Source of the DNA: an uncultured Bacteroides sp.
GTDB taxonomy: Bacteria > Bacteroidota > Bacteroidia > Bacteroidales > Bacteroidaceae
DNA: 64,000 bases
Assembly: GCF_958445495.1 (NCBI RefSeq)
Contig: NZ_CAUCSQ010000010.1
Coordinates: 1 to 64,000 of the forward strand
Direction of reading: 5' to 3'
The first letter of the stretch is position 1. Every line of letters begins with the position of its first letter. Positions 55,314 to 63,650 of this stretch are shown piece after piece. The translations under genes were made by a program, and so were the position numbers. The notes under the pieces were generated by a model. The model ran no database searches and was not told the origin of the DNA. It saw only the letters and a program-made list of their open reading frames with translations.

Positions 55314-55545
55314 TTATTCAGCATAGCCACGTTTGTAGCTATTGTAACGCTATTTAGCGTTTGCTTCAGCACCTTTGAACAGTTCTTCAGCTTCTGCAGA
55401 ATATTGTTTCATTGCAGGAGCGTAACGAACTCCTCCCCTCATGAAACCTTGGAATTCTTTCCAGTTCGGTTCTTTGCCATCCGATTGGAACGGATTCTTG
55501 CCTTCTTCTAAAGCCGGGTTGTAACACCACAAGCAGCAGTAATAA
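55314..55545 (-). pseudogene. Broken duplicate of the PFOR C-terminus
   Basis: On the minus strand this stretch encodes the last 75 or so residues of a pyruvate:ferredoxin oxidoreductase, matching the intact gene at 57222-60770 from 'LWxYNPALE' through 'GKNPFQ', 'KEPNW', 'VRYA..MKQY' and 'EAEELFK' to 'RYNSYKR'. It is diverged (many substitutions), has an internal TAG at 55350-55352 where the intact gene has Trp, and lacks 15 bases near the end. Similarity starts abruptly at about 55545, so no promoter or start belongs to it. Together with the intact gene it forms imperfect direct repeats around the NVEALA module. Confidence 0.88.
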
Positions 55546-55651
55546 ATTATACGTAATCTGTTGAATAACATAGAGTAATATATTATTTGCAACTAATAAA
55601 CCGGTACATTTACAGGAAATACATAGAATAACAAATTAAAAACTTATCAAG

Positions 55652-55951
55652 ATGAAAAAAAATTATGGTTTAGCTGCTTTGGTTATAGCTGTTGCTTGTT
55701 ATGGCACCTATGTGACGCATAATTCAAAAAATGAATTAGCTCAGTTGACACTTCTTAATGTGGAGGCTTTGGCAAATTATGAGTTTGCTGGAGGGTTTAA
55801 ACAGTGTTACATTTTTACTAGTACAACATTGTTACCGGACGAACCCGCATTGTATGTTACGTCGTGCAGTGACTGCCATACAGTAAAATCTACTACGAGT
55901 ATGGGTGCTTCTACCTGTGCAGGTTCTTTTCCTAATCTACCGGGATGGTAA
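55652..55951 (+). CDS. NVEALA-family exported peptide precursor
   Basis: A 99-residue precursor. A short positive N-terminus and a hydrophobic helix (about 6-20) form a signal; the family motif 'NVEALA' is at 36-41, the expected processing site. The predicted mature peptide (42-99, 58 residues) contains four cysteines at 52, 72, 75 and 89 plus 'YEFAGG' after the cut site, suggesting two disulfides. NVEALA proteins are found in Bacteroidetes, commonly beside propeller lipoproteins such as the next gene; their role is unknown, with bacteriocin or signalling peptide among suggestions. The DNA is AT-richer than the flanking genes. Confidence 0.8.
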   Translation: MKKNYGLAALVIAVACYGTYVTHNSKNELAQLTLLNVEALANYEFAGGFKQCYIFTSTTLLPDEPALYVTSCSDCHTVKSTTSMGASTCAGSFPNLPGW

Positions 55952-56108
55952 CTTTATTATAGCCTATAGATTTATTATTCATTGAAAAATATCATTTTTT
56001 TATGCATAAAAACTGGTTCTTCGGGCTAAAACCCTCTAAATGATAGAGACAGGATTATCTACGCTTATTTATTGAATTAAGATAGTCATTTTAGAAAGAA
56101 TAAATTAT

Positions 56109-57098
56109 ATGGTGAAAAATAAAACTTGTTTATTGCTTATTTATACTTTAATCATTATTGCATGCAGCGGGCAGACTTGTGCACAAAGGCAGGTATCTTC
56201 ACAGGCAATGGAGACCTTTCCAGTGAAGAAATTTTTTCATGGGGAGAAAATAAGAGTAAATGAAATATTCTCTCCTGATGGAATAGAGATAAAAAAAGGA
56301 AATCTCTTTGTAACAGCTTCAAGAAACAATGATGCTATGTTATATCAATATTCACTTCCGGAATTTCATTGTGTTTATCAAGGTGGGGTTAAAGGAGGAG
56401 GAAAAGATGAATTTCAAATACCTCCCACATTGTGTAAAACTGTTTCTGATAAAGTTTATATTTGGGGATACACTCCATTTCTTATCAAATGTTTTATGTT
56501 GGATAATAACCATATGTCTTTTGAGAAAGAAATTAGACTACCTATCTCTGATGGAATAGTCAATTATATGAATGTTATCAATGATTCTTTATTTATATAT
56601 AGTACGTTTCCCTATAAACTTAACATAGAGAAAGTCAATTTGAATACCATGCAGGTAACGGGACGGATTTTGATTGAGCAAAAGCAGAAGGAATTATTTT
56701 TTGATGAGAATAGAGGATATTTGGCAGCTAACGATTCTCTAATAATCTATGCATATACCTATAAAAAGCAAATAGATTTTTATCGAGTGAGCGATATGAA
56801 GCTCTGCAAAAGACTTATTGATAATACTGTAGTACCTCATATAATAGTGAATAATGTCAAAGAAACCAAATTCTGTCAGCGTGAATTAGTTGCCGGTAAG
56901 CGGTATTTCTATATAAGATGTCCTAAAAAGGAAAAGGGATGTTTTATTGAAGTTTTTGATTATTCAGGACATTCTGTTGCCAAATACGAACTGGACGTTC
57001 TATTGTATGCATTTGATGTAGATGAAGAGAACGGAATTATATATGGTTATAATAGTGATGTATTTGAAGACGGCTTTTTGAAGTACACTATCTTGTAA
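56109..57098 (+). CDS. BF3164/TolB-like six-bladed beta-propeller lipoprotein
   Basis: A 329-residue protein with a lipobox ('IIIAC', Cys19) and then repeating beta-sheet blades: 'PDGIEIKKGNLFVTA', 'LYQYSLPEF', 'GKDEFQIPP', 'IWGYTPFLIKCFML', 'DSLFIYSTFPYKLN', 'DSLIIYAYTYKKQIDFYRV'. This pattern, including 'GGGKDEFQ', matches the BF3164/6-bladed propeller lipoproteins that accompany NVEALA genes. It may bind, display or process the peptide encoded upstream; this is inference from repeated co-occurrence. The gene starts 157 bp after the NVEALA gene and faces PFOR. Confidence 0.72.
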   Translation: MVKNKTCLLLIYTLIIIACSGQTCAQRQVSSQAMETFPVKKFFHGEKIRVNEIFSPDGIEIKKGNLFVTASRNNDAMLYQYSLPEFHCVYQGGVKGGGKDEFQIPPTLCKTVSDKVYIWGYTPFLIKCFMLDNNHMSFEKEIRLPISDGIVNYMNVINDSLFIYSTFPYKLNIEKVNLNTMQVTGRILIEQKQKELFFDENRGYLAANDSLIIYAYTYKKQIDFYRVSDMKLCKRLIDNTVVPHIIVNNVKETKFCQRELVAGKRYFYIRCPKKEKGCFIEVFDYSGHSVAKYELDVLLYAFDVDEENGIIYGYNSDVFEDGFLKYTIL

Positions 57099-57168
57099 TG
57101 CACGAATTCCCCTAGTTTGCCGGGTGAGCTGAAGCTATATTGATTAAAGATATTTTTACTCATTGTGT

Positions 57169-57208
57169 AAAAAAGGCGGATATCCTTGTGGATTCCGCCT
57201 TTTCTTTC
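57169..57208. terminator. Two-way terminator between the propeller gene and PFOR
   Basis: An AAAAGGCGGA stem (57171-57180 paired with 57194-57203) has an A-run on one side and a T-run on the other, as expected for convergent genes. Confidence 0.85.
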
Positions 57209-57221
57209 TTAAAATAGCTCT

Positions 57222-60200
57222 TTATTCAGCACCCCAGTTTTCTTTAGCCAGGCGTTTGTAGCTGTTGTAACGCCACTTAGCGTTTTCTTCAGCAGCCTTA
57301 AACAGTTCCTCTGCTTCATTCGGGTATTGTTTCATTACGGAAGCGTAACGTACTTCACCTTTCAAGAAGTTCTGGAAGTCTTCCCAGTTAGGCTCTTTGC
57401 TATCCAGTTGGAACGGATTCTTTCCTTCTGCTTCCAAAGCCGGGTTGTAACGCCACAAGTGCCAGTAACCGCACTTAACAGCTTTTTCTTCTTCCGCCTG
57501 GCTCTTGCCCATACCGGCTTTCAGGCCGTGGTTGATACATGGAGCATAAGCGATAATCAGAGAAGGTCCGGGATATGCCTCAGCTTCGCGGAGTGCTTTC
57601 AGGGTTTGTGCCTGGTCAGCGCCCATAGCGATTTGAGCGACATATACATAACCGTAAGTGGTAGCCATCAGGCCGAGGTCTTTTTTACGTACACGTTTGC
57701 CGGCAGCGGCGAATTTGGCGATAGCGCCTACCGGAGTAGCTTTAGAAGATTGTCCTCCTGTATTGGAGTAAACTTCGGTATCCAGAACAAGAATGTTGAC
57801 ATCTTTGCCGGAAGCGATAACGTGGTCGAGACCGCCGTAGCCGATATCGTATGAAGCACCGTCACCGCCGATAATCCACTGGCTGCGTTTAACAAGATAT
57901 TGTTTCAGTTCGGCGATTTGCTTGCAGTGATTGCATTTATCTTTGTTAGCTTCGACAATCGGAATAATCTTAGCTGCCAATTCCTTAGTCTTGTCGGCAT
58001 CCAGCATATTGTTAATCCATTCGGCGAACAACTCTTTGACTTCAGCAGGAGTGCAGTCGGCTTCGATTGCTTCGTTCATCACTTTCACGATACGGGCGCG
58101 CATCTTCTCGTTAGCCAGCTCCATACCCAGACCGAATTCGCAGAAGTCCTCGAACAGGGAGTTAGCCCAAGCGGGACCATGTCCGTTTTCATTCTTGGTA
58201 TAAGGAGTGGAAGGAACCGAACCGGAATAGATGGAAGAACATCCTGTAGCGTTAGCAACCATTTCGCGGTCGCCGAACAATTGGGAAATCAGTTTTACAT
58301 ACGGAGTCTCACCGCAACCGGAACAAGCGCCGGAGAACTCAAACAACGGAGTAGCGAACTGGGAGTTCTTAACATTAGACTTAATGTCTACCAAATGTTG
58401 TTTGCTCTTCACGTTGTTGATACAGTATTCCCAGTTGGCAGCTTCAGCCAGTTGGCTTTCAAGATGCTTCATAGTCAATGCCTTGCCGCCCTTCTTCGGA
58501 TTGCCCGGACAAACATCGGCGCAGTTGCCGCAACCCAAGCAGTCAAGGACATCTACCTGCATGCGGAATGTCATGCCGTCGAATACCTTTCCTACAGCTT
58601 TCAGTTGTTCGAACTGAGCACCCTTTTGTTCTTCCGCATCGAGAACGAACGGACGGATGGCAGCGTGAGGACAAACGTAAGCACATTTATTACATTGGAT
58701 ACAGTTTTCAGGACTCCATTCAGGAACGAAAGCAGCTACGCCACGTTTCTCGTATTTAGCCGTTCCCTGATGCCAGGTACCGTCTTCAATACCTTTGAAT
58801 GCGGATACGGGAAGCAAGTCGCCGTCTTGCGCATTGATAGGACGAACCACTTCATTGATGAATGCAGGGTCATTGTTTTCCGATTTTACGTCATCCGGCA
58901 GATTAGCCCATGCCGGGTCAACGGTCAGTTGCTTATATTCACCACCACGGTCAACGGCTGCATAGTTTTTGTTAACGACGTCTTCACCCTTCTTGCCGTA
59001 AGACTTGACGATGAATTTCTTCATCTGCTCAACAGCTTGTTCTACAGGGATAACGCCTGTGATACGGAAGAATGCAGACTGCAGGATAGTATTGGTACGA
59101 TTGCCCAAACCGATTTCCAGAGCAATCTGAGTCGCGTTGATATAATAAACGGAAATGTTGTTCTGTGCGAAATATTTCTTTACTCTGTTCGGCAGGTTCT
59201 TTGCCAGTTCTTCACCTTCCCAAATCGTATTCAGCAGGAAAGAACCGTTCTTGCGCAAACCGCGGGTAACATCATACATGTGCAGGTAAGCCTGAACGTG
59301 GCAAGCTACGAAATTCGGAGTGTTTACCAGATAAGTGGAACGAATCGGAGTGTCGCCGAAACGCAAGTGGGAACAAGTGAAACCTCCGGACTTCTTGGAG
59401 TCGTAAGAGAAGTAAGCCTGGCAATGTTTGTCGGTGTTGTCACCGATGATTTTCACAGAGTTCTTGTTGGCGCCTACCGTACCGTCGGCACCCAGACCGT
59501 AGAATTTAGCCTCGAACATGCCTTCACCGCCCAAAGCGATTTCTTCTTCTTGAGGAAGAGAAGTGAAAGTGACATCGTCTACGATACCGATAGTAAAGTG
59601 GTTCTTCGGCATCGGCATAGCCAGATTCTTGAACACTGCGATAATCTGTGCGGGAGTAGTATCTTTAGAACCCAGACCGTAACGGCCGCCAACGATAACC
59701 GGAGCATTTTCTACGCCGTAGAAACAATCTTTGACATCGAGATACAACGGTTCGCCGTTAGCTCCCGGTTCTTTAGTGCGGTCGAGGACGGCAATTGTCT
59801 TGGCAGTCTTTGGAACGGCAGCCAGGAAATGCTTGGCAGAGAACGGGCGGTACAGGTGCACAGCAACCAAACCTACCTTTTCACCTTTCTCCGTCAGGTA
59901 GTCGATAGCTTCACGGGCAGCTTCGGTTACGGAACCCATTGCGATAATTACACGTTCTGCATCTTCTGCACCGTAATAGTCGAACAGACCGTATTTGCGG
60001 CCGGTAATCTTGGAAATTTCGTTCATGTATTCTTCTACGATAGCGGGAACAGCCTCATAGTAGTTGTTGCATGATTCGCGATGTTGGAAGAAGTGGTCGG
60101 GGTTTTCAGCCATACCGCGGGCTACCGGATTCATCGGATTCAGTGCGCGGGCACGGAATTCCGCCAACGCTTCCTGGTCGATTAGCGGAGCAAGGTCCTC

Positions 60201-60770
60201 GTTTTCCAGCATCTCGATTTTCTGGATTTCGTGAGAAGTACGGAAACCGTCAAAGAAGTTCATGAAAGGAACACGGGATTTGATGGTAGCCAGATGAGCG
60301 ACACCTGCCAAATCCATAACTTCCTGTACGGAACCTTCGGCTAACATGGCAAAACCTGTCTGGCGGGCAGACATCACATCCTGATGGTCGCCGAAGATAC
60401 ATAAAGCGTGGCTGGCTAATGTACGGGCCGATACGTGGAATACGCAAGGCAGGAATTCACCGGCAATTTTGTACATGTTGGGAATCATCAGGAGAAGACC
60501 CTGGGAAGCAGTGTAGGTCGTTGTCAGCGCACCGGCCTGAAGAGAACCGTGAACCGCACCGGCAGCACCGCCTTCCGATTGCATTTCTTGTACCAATACC
60601 GTTTCGCCGAAGATGTTTTTACGTCCTGCAGCAGCCCACTCGTCTACGTACTCTGCCATAGTCGAAGAAGGAGTGATGGGGTAGATAGCTGCTACTTCAG
60701 AGAACATATACGAGATATGTGCCGCAGCCTGATTACCATCACAAGTGATGAATTTCTTCTGTTTAGTCAT
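57222..60770 (-). CDS. nifJ: Pyruvate:ferredoxin (flavodoxin) oxidoreductase
   Basis: A 1182-residue single-chain PFOR that splits pyruvate with CoA into acetyl-CoA, CO2 and reduced ferredoxin, the main pyruvate-oxidising route of anaerobic Bacteroides. Domain I ('YPITPSSTMAEYVDEWAA') binds pyruvate; domain II and the CoA-binding region follow; two [4Fe-4S] motifs start at Cys690 ('CIQCNKCAYVCP') and Cys744 ('CLGCGNCADVCP'); the thiamine-diphosphate domain has 'SGCGET', 'GDGASYDIG' and 'EVYSNTGGQSSK'. The C-terminal 80 residues carry the 'RYNPALEAEGKNPFQ' segment duplicated at 55314-55545. An AAA ATPase gene ends 33 bp upstream, so a promoter inside that gene or co-transcription is likely. 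Confidence 0.97.
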   Translation of the reverse strand: MTKQKKFITCDGNQAAAHISYMFSEVAAIYPITPSSTMAEYVDEWAAAGRKNIFGETVLVQEMQSEGGAAGAVHGSLQAGALTTTYTASQGLLLMIPNMYKIAGEFLPCVFHVSARTLASHALCIFGDHQDVMSARQTGFAMLAEGSVQEVMDLAGVAHLATIKSRVPFMNFFDGFRTSHEIQKIEMLENEDLAPLIDQEALAEFRARALNPMNPVARGMAENPDHFFQHRESCNNYYEAVPAIVEEYMNEISKITGRKYGLFDYYGAEDAERVIIAMGSVTEAAREAIDYLTEKGEKVGLVAVHLYRPFSAKHFLAAVPKTAKTIAVLDRTKEPGANGEPLYLDVKDCFYGVENAPVIVGGRYGLGSKDTTPAQIIAVFKNLAMPMPKNHFTIGIVDDVTFTSLPQEEEIALGGEGMFEAKFYGLGADGTVGANKNSVKIIGDNTDKHCQAYFSYDSKKSGGFTCSHLRFGDTPIRSTYLVNTPNFVACHVQAYLHMYDVTRGLRKNGSFLLNTIWEGEELAKNLPNRVKKYFAQNNISVYYINATQIALEIGLGNRTNTILQSAFFRITGVIPVEQAVEQMKKFIVKSYGKKGEDVVNKNYAAVDRGGEYKQLTVDPAWANLPDDVKSENNDPAFINEVVRPINAQDGDLLPVSAFKGIEDGTWHQGTAKYEKRGVAAFVPEWSPENCIQCNKCAYVCPHAAIRPFVLDAEEQKGAQFEQLKAVGKVFDGMTFRMQVDVLDCLGCGNCADVCPGNPKKGGKALTMKHLESQLAEAANWEYCINNVKSKQHLVDIKSNVKNSQFATPLFEFSGACSGCGETPYVKLISQLFGDREMVANATGCSSIYSGSVPSTPYTKNENGHGPAWANSLFEDFCEFGLGMELANEKMRARIVKVMNEAIEADCTPAEVKELFAEWINNMLDADKTKELAAKIIPIVEANKDKCNHCKQIAELKQYLVKRSQWIIGGDGASYDIGYGGLDHVIASGKDVNILVLDTEVYSNTGGQSSKATPVGAIAKFAAAGKRVRKKDLGLMATTYGYVYVAQIAMGADQAQTLKALREAEAYPGPSLIIAYAPCINHGLKAGMGKSQAEEEKAVKCGYWHLWRYNPALEAEGKNPFQLDSKEPNWEDFQNFLKGEVRYASVMKQYPNEAEELFKAAEENAKWRYNSYKRLAKENWGAE

Positions 60771-60803
60771 AACTAAATTAAATATTTAAGTAAATAAATC
60801 TTT

Positions 60804-61982
60804 TTAATATAAGAAACCGAACATCCACAGAGGAATCTGGTTAGCCCGGCCTATTTCCGCCTTTTGCAACGCATACGTCACGTCCGGGTTGTTTTTTATT
60901 TTTGTGCCTTCCGGGCAAATTTTAAACGGCATCACTTCGTCCACCATGAATGAGACGTTTTTATCTCCTTTATGTACCTTATGGTCCTTCCATAAAGAAT
61001 TGACGAAGAAAGTGTCGAGTACATCCTGCTCTTCTACTTTGACCGGATAAATGGAATACATCAGGTTGGAATTATGCATCATAATCTTGGACGGTTTCTT
61101 GGGAAATTCCTCTCCCTTCGGATAAACCAGATTGATGAGGCGTGAATCCGCCAGATACTTGATGTAATTCATCACCGTGGCGCGGGATGTCTGTATGTCG
61201 CTTGCCAACTGGCTGACATTCGGAGCCTTCGGGCCGTCGACAGCCAGCAAATATAGTAATTTTTTTATCTTCGAGAGATATTTCAGCTCAATTTGTTTGA
61301 TAAGCAATATGTCCACTTCCACCATCATGTTCATAGTCTTCAGCAGGTTTTCTGAGAAATTGCGTTTCTCCAGGAAGAAGGGATAGAACCCGTGATGGAG
61401 GTAATCTTGGAAGTAGTCCAGCGGACGGACTTTGGAAAGCACTCCTTTGGCAATCTGCTCATGGGTACTGAGGATTTCTTCAAGGCTGTAGGCGCGGAAT
61501 TTCATTCCGGTCTGCAGGTTCAGAAACTCACGGAAAGAGAATCCGCGCAGATTATAGCTTTTCACGATATCGCGCAACTCAAGATTCTCCTCTTTCAGCC
61601 GCATTACGGACGAACCGGTGAATACGATTTTCAGATTCGGATAACGGTCGTAGCACATGCGGAGCTCTTTGCTCCATTCCGGATGCTTGAATACCTGGTC
61701 AATCAGAAGAACTTTTCCACCGCGTTTCTGAAATTCATTGGCGAAGTCCACGATGCTGTGGCCGGAGAAATAGAAGTTGTTCATGTTGATGAACAGGCAA
61801 GAACGGTCGGTCCCGAATTTCTCCTTGGCATATTGGAGAAGAAAGGTGGTTTTTCCTACACCACGTGTCCCTTTAATACCAATCAGGCGGTCGCTCCAGT
61901 CGATCTCGTCCATGAGGTCGCGGCGAACGGGGGCATTGGTGTGCTCGACAAGGTAAGCGTGTGTGCGATAGAATGATTCCAT
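60804..61982 (-). CDS. AAA-type ATPase with Walker B Glu-to-Gln change (AAA_14/DUF4143-like)
   Basis: A 392-residue soluble protein of the ATPase family with an N-terminal AAA_14 domain and a C-terminal DUF4143-like winged-helix and nuclease-fold region. Walker A 'GTRGVGKTT' is at 38-46. The Walker B strand reads 'VLLIDQVFKHP', with Gln96 where relatives usually have the catalytic Glu. Sensor 'FTGSSVM' and 'YNLRGFSFREFL' follow. A helix-turn-helix-like stretch 'NVSQLASDIQTSRATVMNYI' lies near 250-290. I start at the ATG at 61982, since the longer reading needs a TTG. Role unknown; related proteins are often compared with DNA- or toxin-linked ATPases without proof. Confidence 0.7.
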   Translation of the reverse strand: MESFYRTHAYLVEHTNAPVRRDLMDEIDWSDRLIGIKGTRGVGKTTFLLQYAKEKFGTDRSCLFINMNNFYFSGHSIVDFANEFQKRGGKVLLIDQVFKHPEWSKELRMCYDRYPNLKIVFTGSSVMRLKEENLELRDIVKSYNLRGFSFREFLNLQTGMKFRAYSLEEILSTHEQIAKGVLSKVRPLDYFQDYLHHGFYPFFLEKRNFSENLLKTMNMMVEVDILLIKQIELKYLSKIKKLLYLLAVDGPKAPNVSQLASDIQTSRATVMNYIKYLADSRLINLVYPKGEEFPKKPSKIMMHNSNLMYSIYPVKVEEQDVLDTFFVNSLWKDHKVHKGDKNVSFMVDEVMPFKICPEGTKIKNNPDVTYALQKAEIGRANQIPLWMFGFLY

Positions 61983-62144
61983 TTCAGTTCTTTGTTTTTC
62001 GGGGGGCAAATATAGTGTTTTTTTTAGGATTTGCAAAGTAGAGATGGCAAAATTGTGTATTTAATTGGAACTTTCTGTTTACAATAGCCGGGAATGGCTA
62101 TTTCCTGTATATATTTGCAGAATAAAGAATTGAATCCGTTTGAA

Positions 62145-63368
62145 ATGGCAAAAAAGGCTCTTTACATATTTAATCCGGAACATGATTTGGCGTTGGCTAG
62201 CGGTGAGACGAATTATATGGCTCCCGCTTCTGCCCGCCAGATGGCTTTAGAATTGGCTTTGCTGCCGATGTGGTATGCTGGAGAAGAGGAAATGGTACTG
62301 GCTCCTTCCGCCTATAATCTCGACCATATAAAAAAGATGAGGGAATTGCTGGGCCTTTCCGTACATCTGATGACAGAACCGGAACTTGCTTCCGGGACGG
62401 ATTTGGATATCCGTCCGTGGGGATGGGACCTTGCCGTGAGGAAACGGTTGTCGGACCTGGGAGTCGGAGAGGGCAAGCTTCCTTCTGCCGGACAGTTGGA
62501 CAAACTGCGTTCCTGTTCCCACCGTTCCTGTGCGGTGGAACTGTTACCCCGCCTGCGGTTGGGAGACAGCTTTTGCGGAGAGTCTTTTTATCTGAGGTTT
62601 CCCGAAGAATGGAAGTCGTTCGTAGAGTCGCATGATACTTGTCTGTTGAAAGCTCCTCTGTCCGGTAGCGGAAAAGGATTGAACTGGTGTAAAGGCATAT
62701 ATACTCCTTCAATTTCCGGTTGGTGTTCACGCATCGGAAATCAACAGGGAGGTGTAATCGGTGAGCCTATATATAATAAGGTGGAAGATTTCGCGATGGA
62801 ATTCCGTTCTTCAGGCGGCAGGTTTCGTTTTGCCGGATATTCCCGGTTTCGTACGGGCGGGAGCGGGGCGTATGAAGGTAATCTGCTGATTTCCGATGCT
62901 GTTATCGAACGGAATCTTTCGGACTATATTCCTGTCGAAGAGGTGCATAAACTGCGCGACTGTCTTGAACGGGAATTGTCTCTCCGCTTCGGCGCTGTCT
63001 ATGACGGCTATCTGGGAGTGGATATGATGGTCTGCCGCTTCCCTGAATCCCCTGTTTACCGCATTCATCCATGTGTGGAAATCAATTTGCGGATGAATAT
63101 GGGAGTGGTAGCGCGTCATCTGTACGACCGTTATATATCCCCTGCCTCGGCAGGAATTTTTCAGATAAGCTATCATCCTACGGCAGGAGCGGCTTGGAGT
63201 GCGCATAAAGAAATGGAGGAGGCTTATCCTTTAAGAATAGAGAGAGGACGAATCTGTTCGGGCTATTTGCCATTGGTGCCTGTCCATAAGAAAAGCAATT
63301 ACCGGGCATGGATTCTTATTTCTTCCCTTCCGCCAGCCGTTTCTCTATATTCCGGTTTCTTGGGCTGA
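62145..63368 (+). CDS. ATP-grasp-like protein of unknown function
   Basis: A 407-residue cytoplasmic protein. It opens 'MAKKALYIFNPEHDLALASG', with the substrate or pre-ATP-grasp part over about 1-150. ATP-grasp hallmarks follow: Lys169 in 'LLKAPLSGSGKG' for nucleotide binding, and Glu312/Asn314 in 'CVEINLRMNMG' for metal binding. This fits carboxylate-amine or -thiol ligases, but no partner, carrier protein or peptide gene lies next to it. Start at 62145 is preferred; an in-frame ATG 51 bases upstream adds a segment without family character. Transcribed away from the AAA ATPase gene; 162 bp separate the two. Confidence 0.6.
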   Translation: MAKKALYIFNPEHDLALASGETNYMAPASARQMALELALLPMWYAGEEEMVLAPSAYNLDHIKKMRELLGLSVHLMTEPELASGTDLDIRPWGWDLAVRKRLSDLGVGEGKLPSAGQLDKLRSCSHRSCAVELLPRLRLGDSFCGESFYLRFPEEWKSFVESHDTCLLKAPLSGSGKGLNWCKGIYTPSISGWCSRIGNQQGGVIGEPIYNKVEDFAMEFRSSGGRFRFAGYSRFRTGGSGAYEGNLLISDAVIERNLSDYIPVEEVHKLRDCLERELSLRFGAVYDGYLGVDMMVCRFPESPVYRIHPCVEINLRMNMGVVARHLYDRYISPASAGIFQISYHPTAGAAWSAHKEMEEAYPLRIERGRICSGYLPLVPVHKKSNYRAWILISSLPPAVSLYSGFLG

Positions 63369-63440
63369 AAATTATTCGGGCTTCCATGATTGTATATCTG
63401 CTTTTCTAAAAAGACCGGGCATGGATGAATCGTTTTTCAT

Positions 63441-63590
63441 AGGATAGAAACTGTAGTTTCGTCTGCATGAAACTACAGTTTCCTCTACGAGGAACGATAT
63501 ATTCATCGGTATGAAACTATAGTTTCCTCTACGAGAAACCGGAGATTGCTACGTATGAACCGACAGGCTCCTGTATAAGAAACCGGTTGA
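63441..63590. repeat. Tandem ~44-bp palindromic repeats
   Basis: Units begin at about 63466, 63510 and 63553 (spacings 44 and 43), each of the form ATGAAACTAYAGTTTCCTCT followed by ACGAGAAACCG, the third degenerate. Within them are three GAAACTnnAGTTTC palindromes at 63447-63460, 63469-63482 and 63513-63526; the first two are reverse complements and can form a 14-bp stem with an 8-base loop. There are no unique spacers, so it is not a CRISPR array. The rest of 63369-63650 shows no gene. Confidence 0.7.
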
Positions 63591-63650
63591 CGGAATAAGA
63601 TAAGGGGTGATGATGCCGTTGCAGGGGGCTGACGCCGTTGGCGGGCTGGT

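Noticed and set aside
55350..55592. 80-codon small protein gene
   Set aside because: Most of the translation is the C-terminus of PFOR in degraded form, preceded by unrelated AT-rich sequence, so it is treated as a pseudogene.
55546..57221. Classical integrative element
   Set aside because: No integrase, transposase or target-site duplication with sharp ends is visible; only the diverged PFOR-end repeats flank it, so I describe it as a cassette and not as a known element type.
57900..60074. 724-codon plus-strand ORF opposite PFOR
   Set aside because: It lies wholly antisense to the highly conserved PFOR gene; long antisense frames arise from codon bias. The translation has no recognisable domain and no start signal.
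63466..63590. Possible CRISPR array
   Set aside because: Only three units, spaced 43-44 bp with the whole unit repeated; there are no unique spacers and no cas genes nearby.
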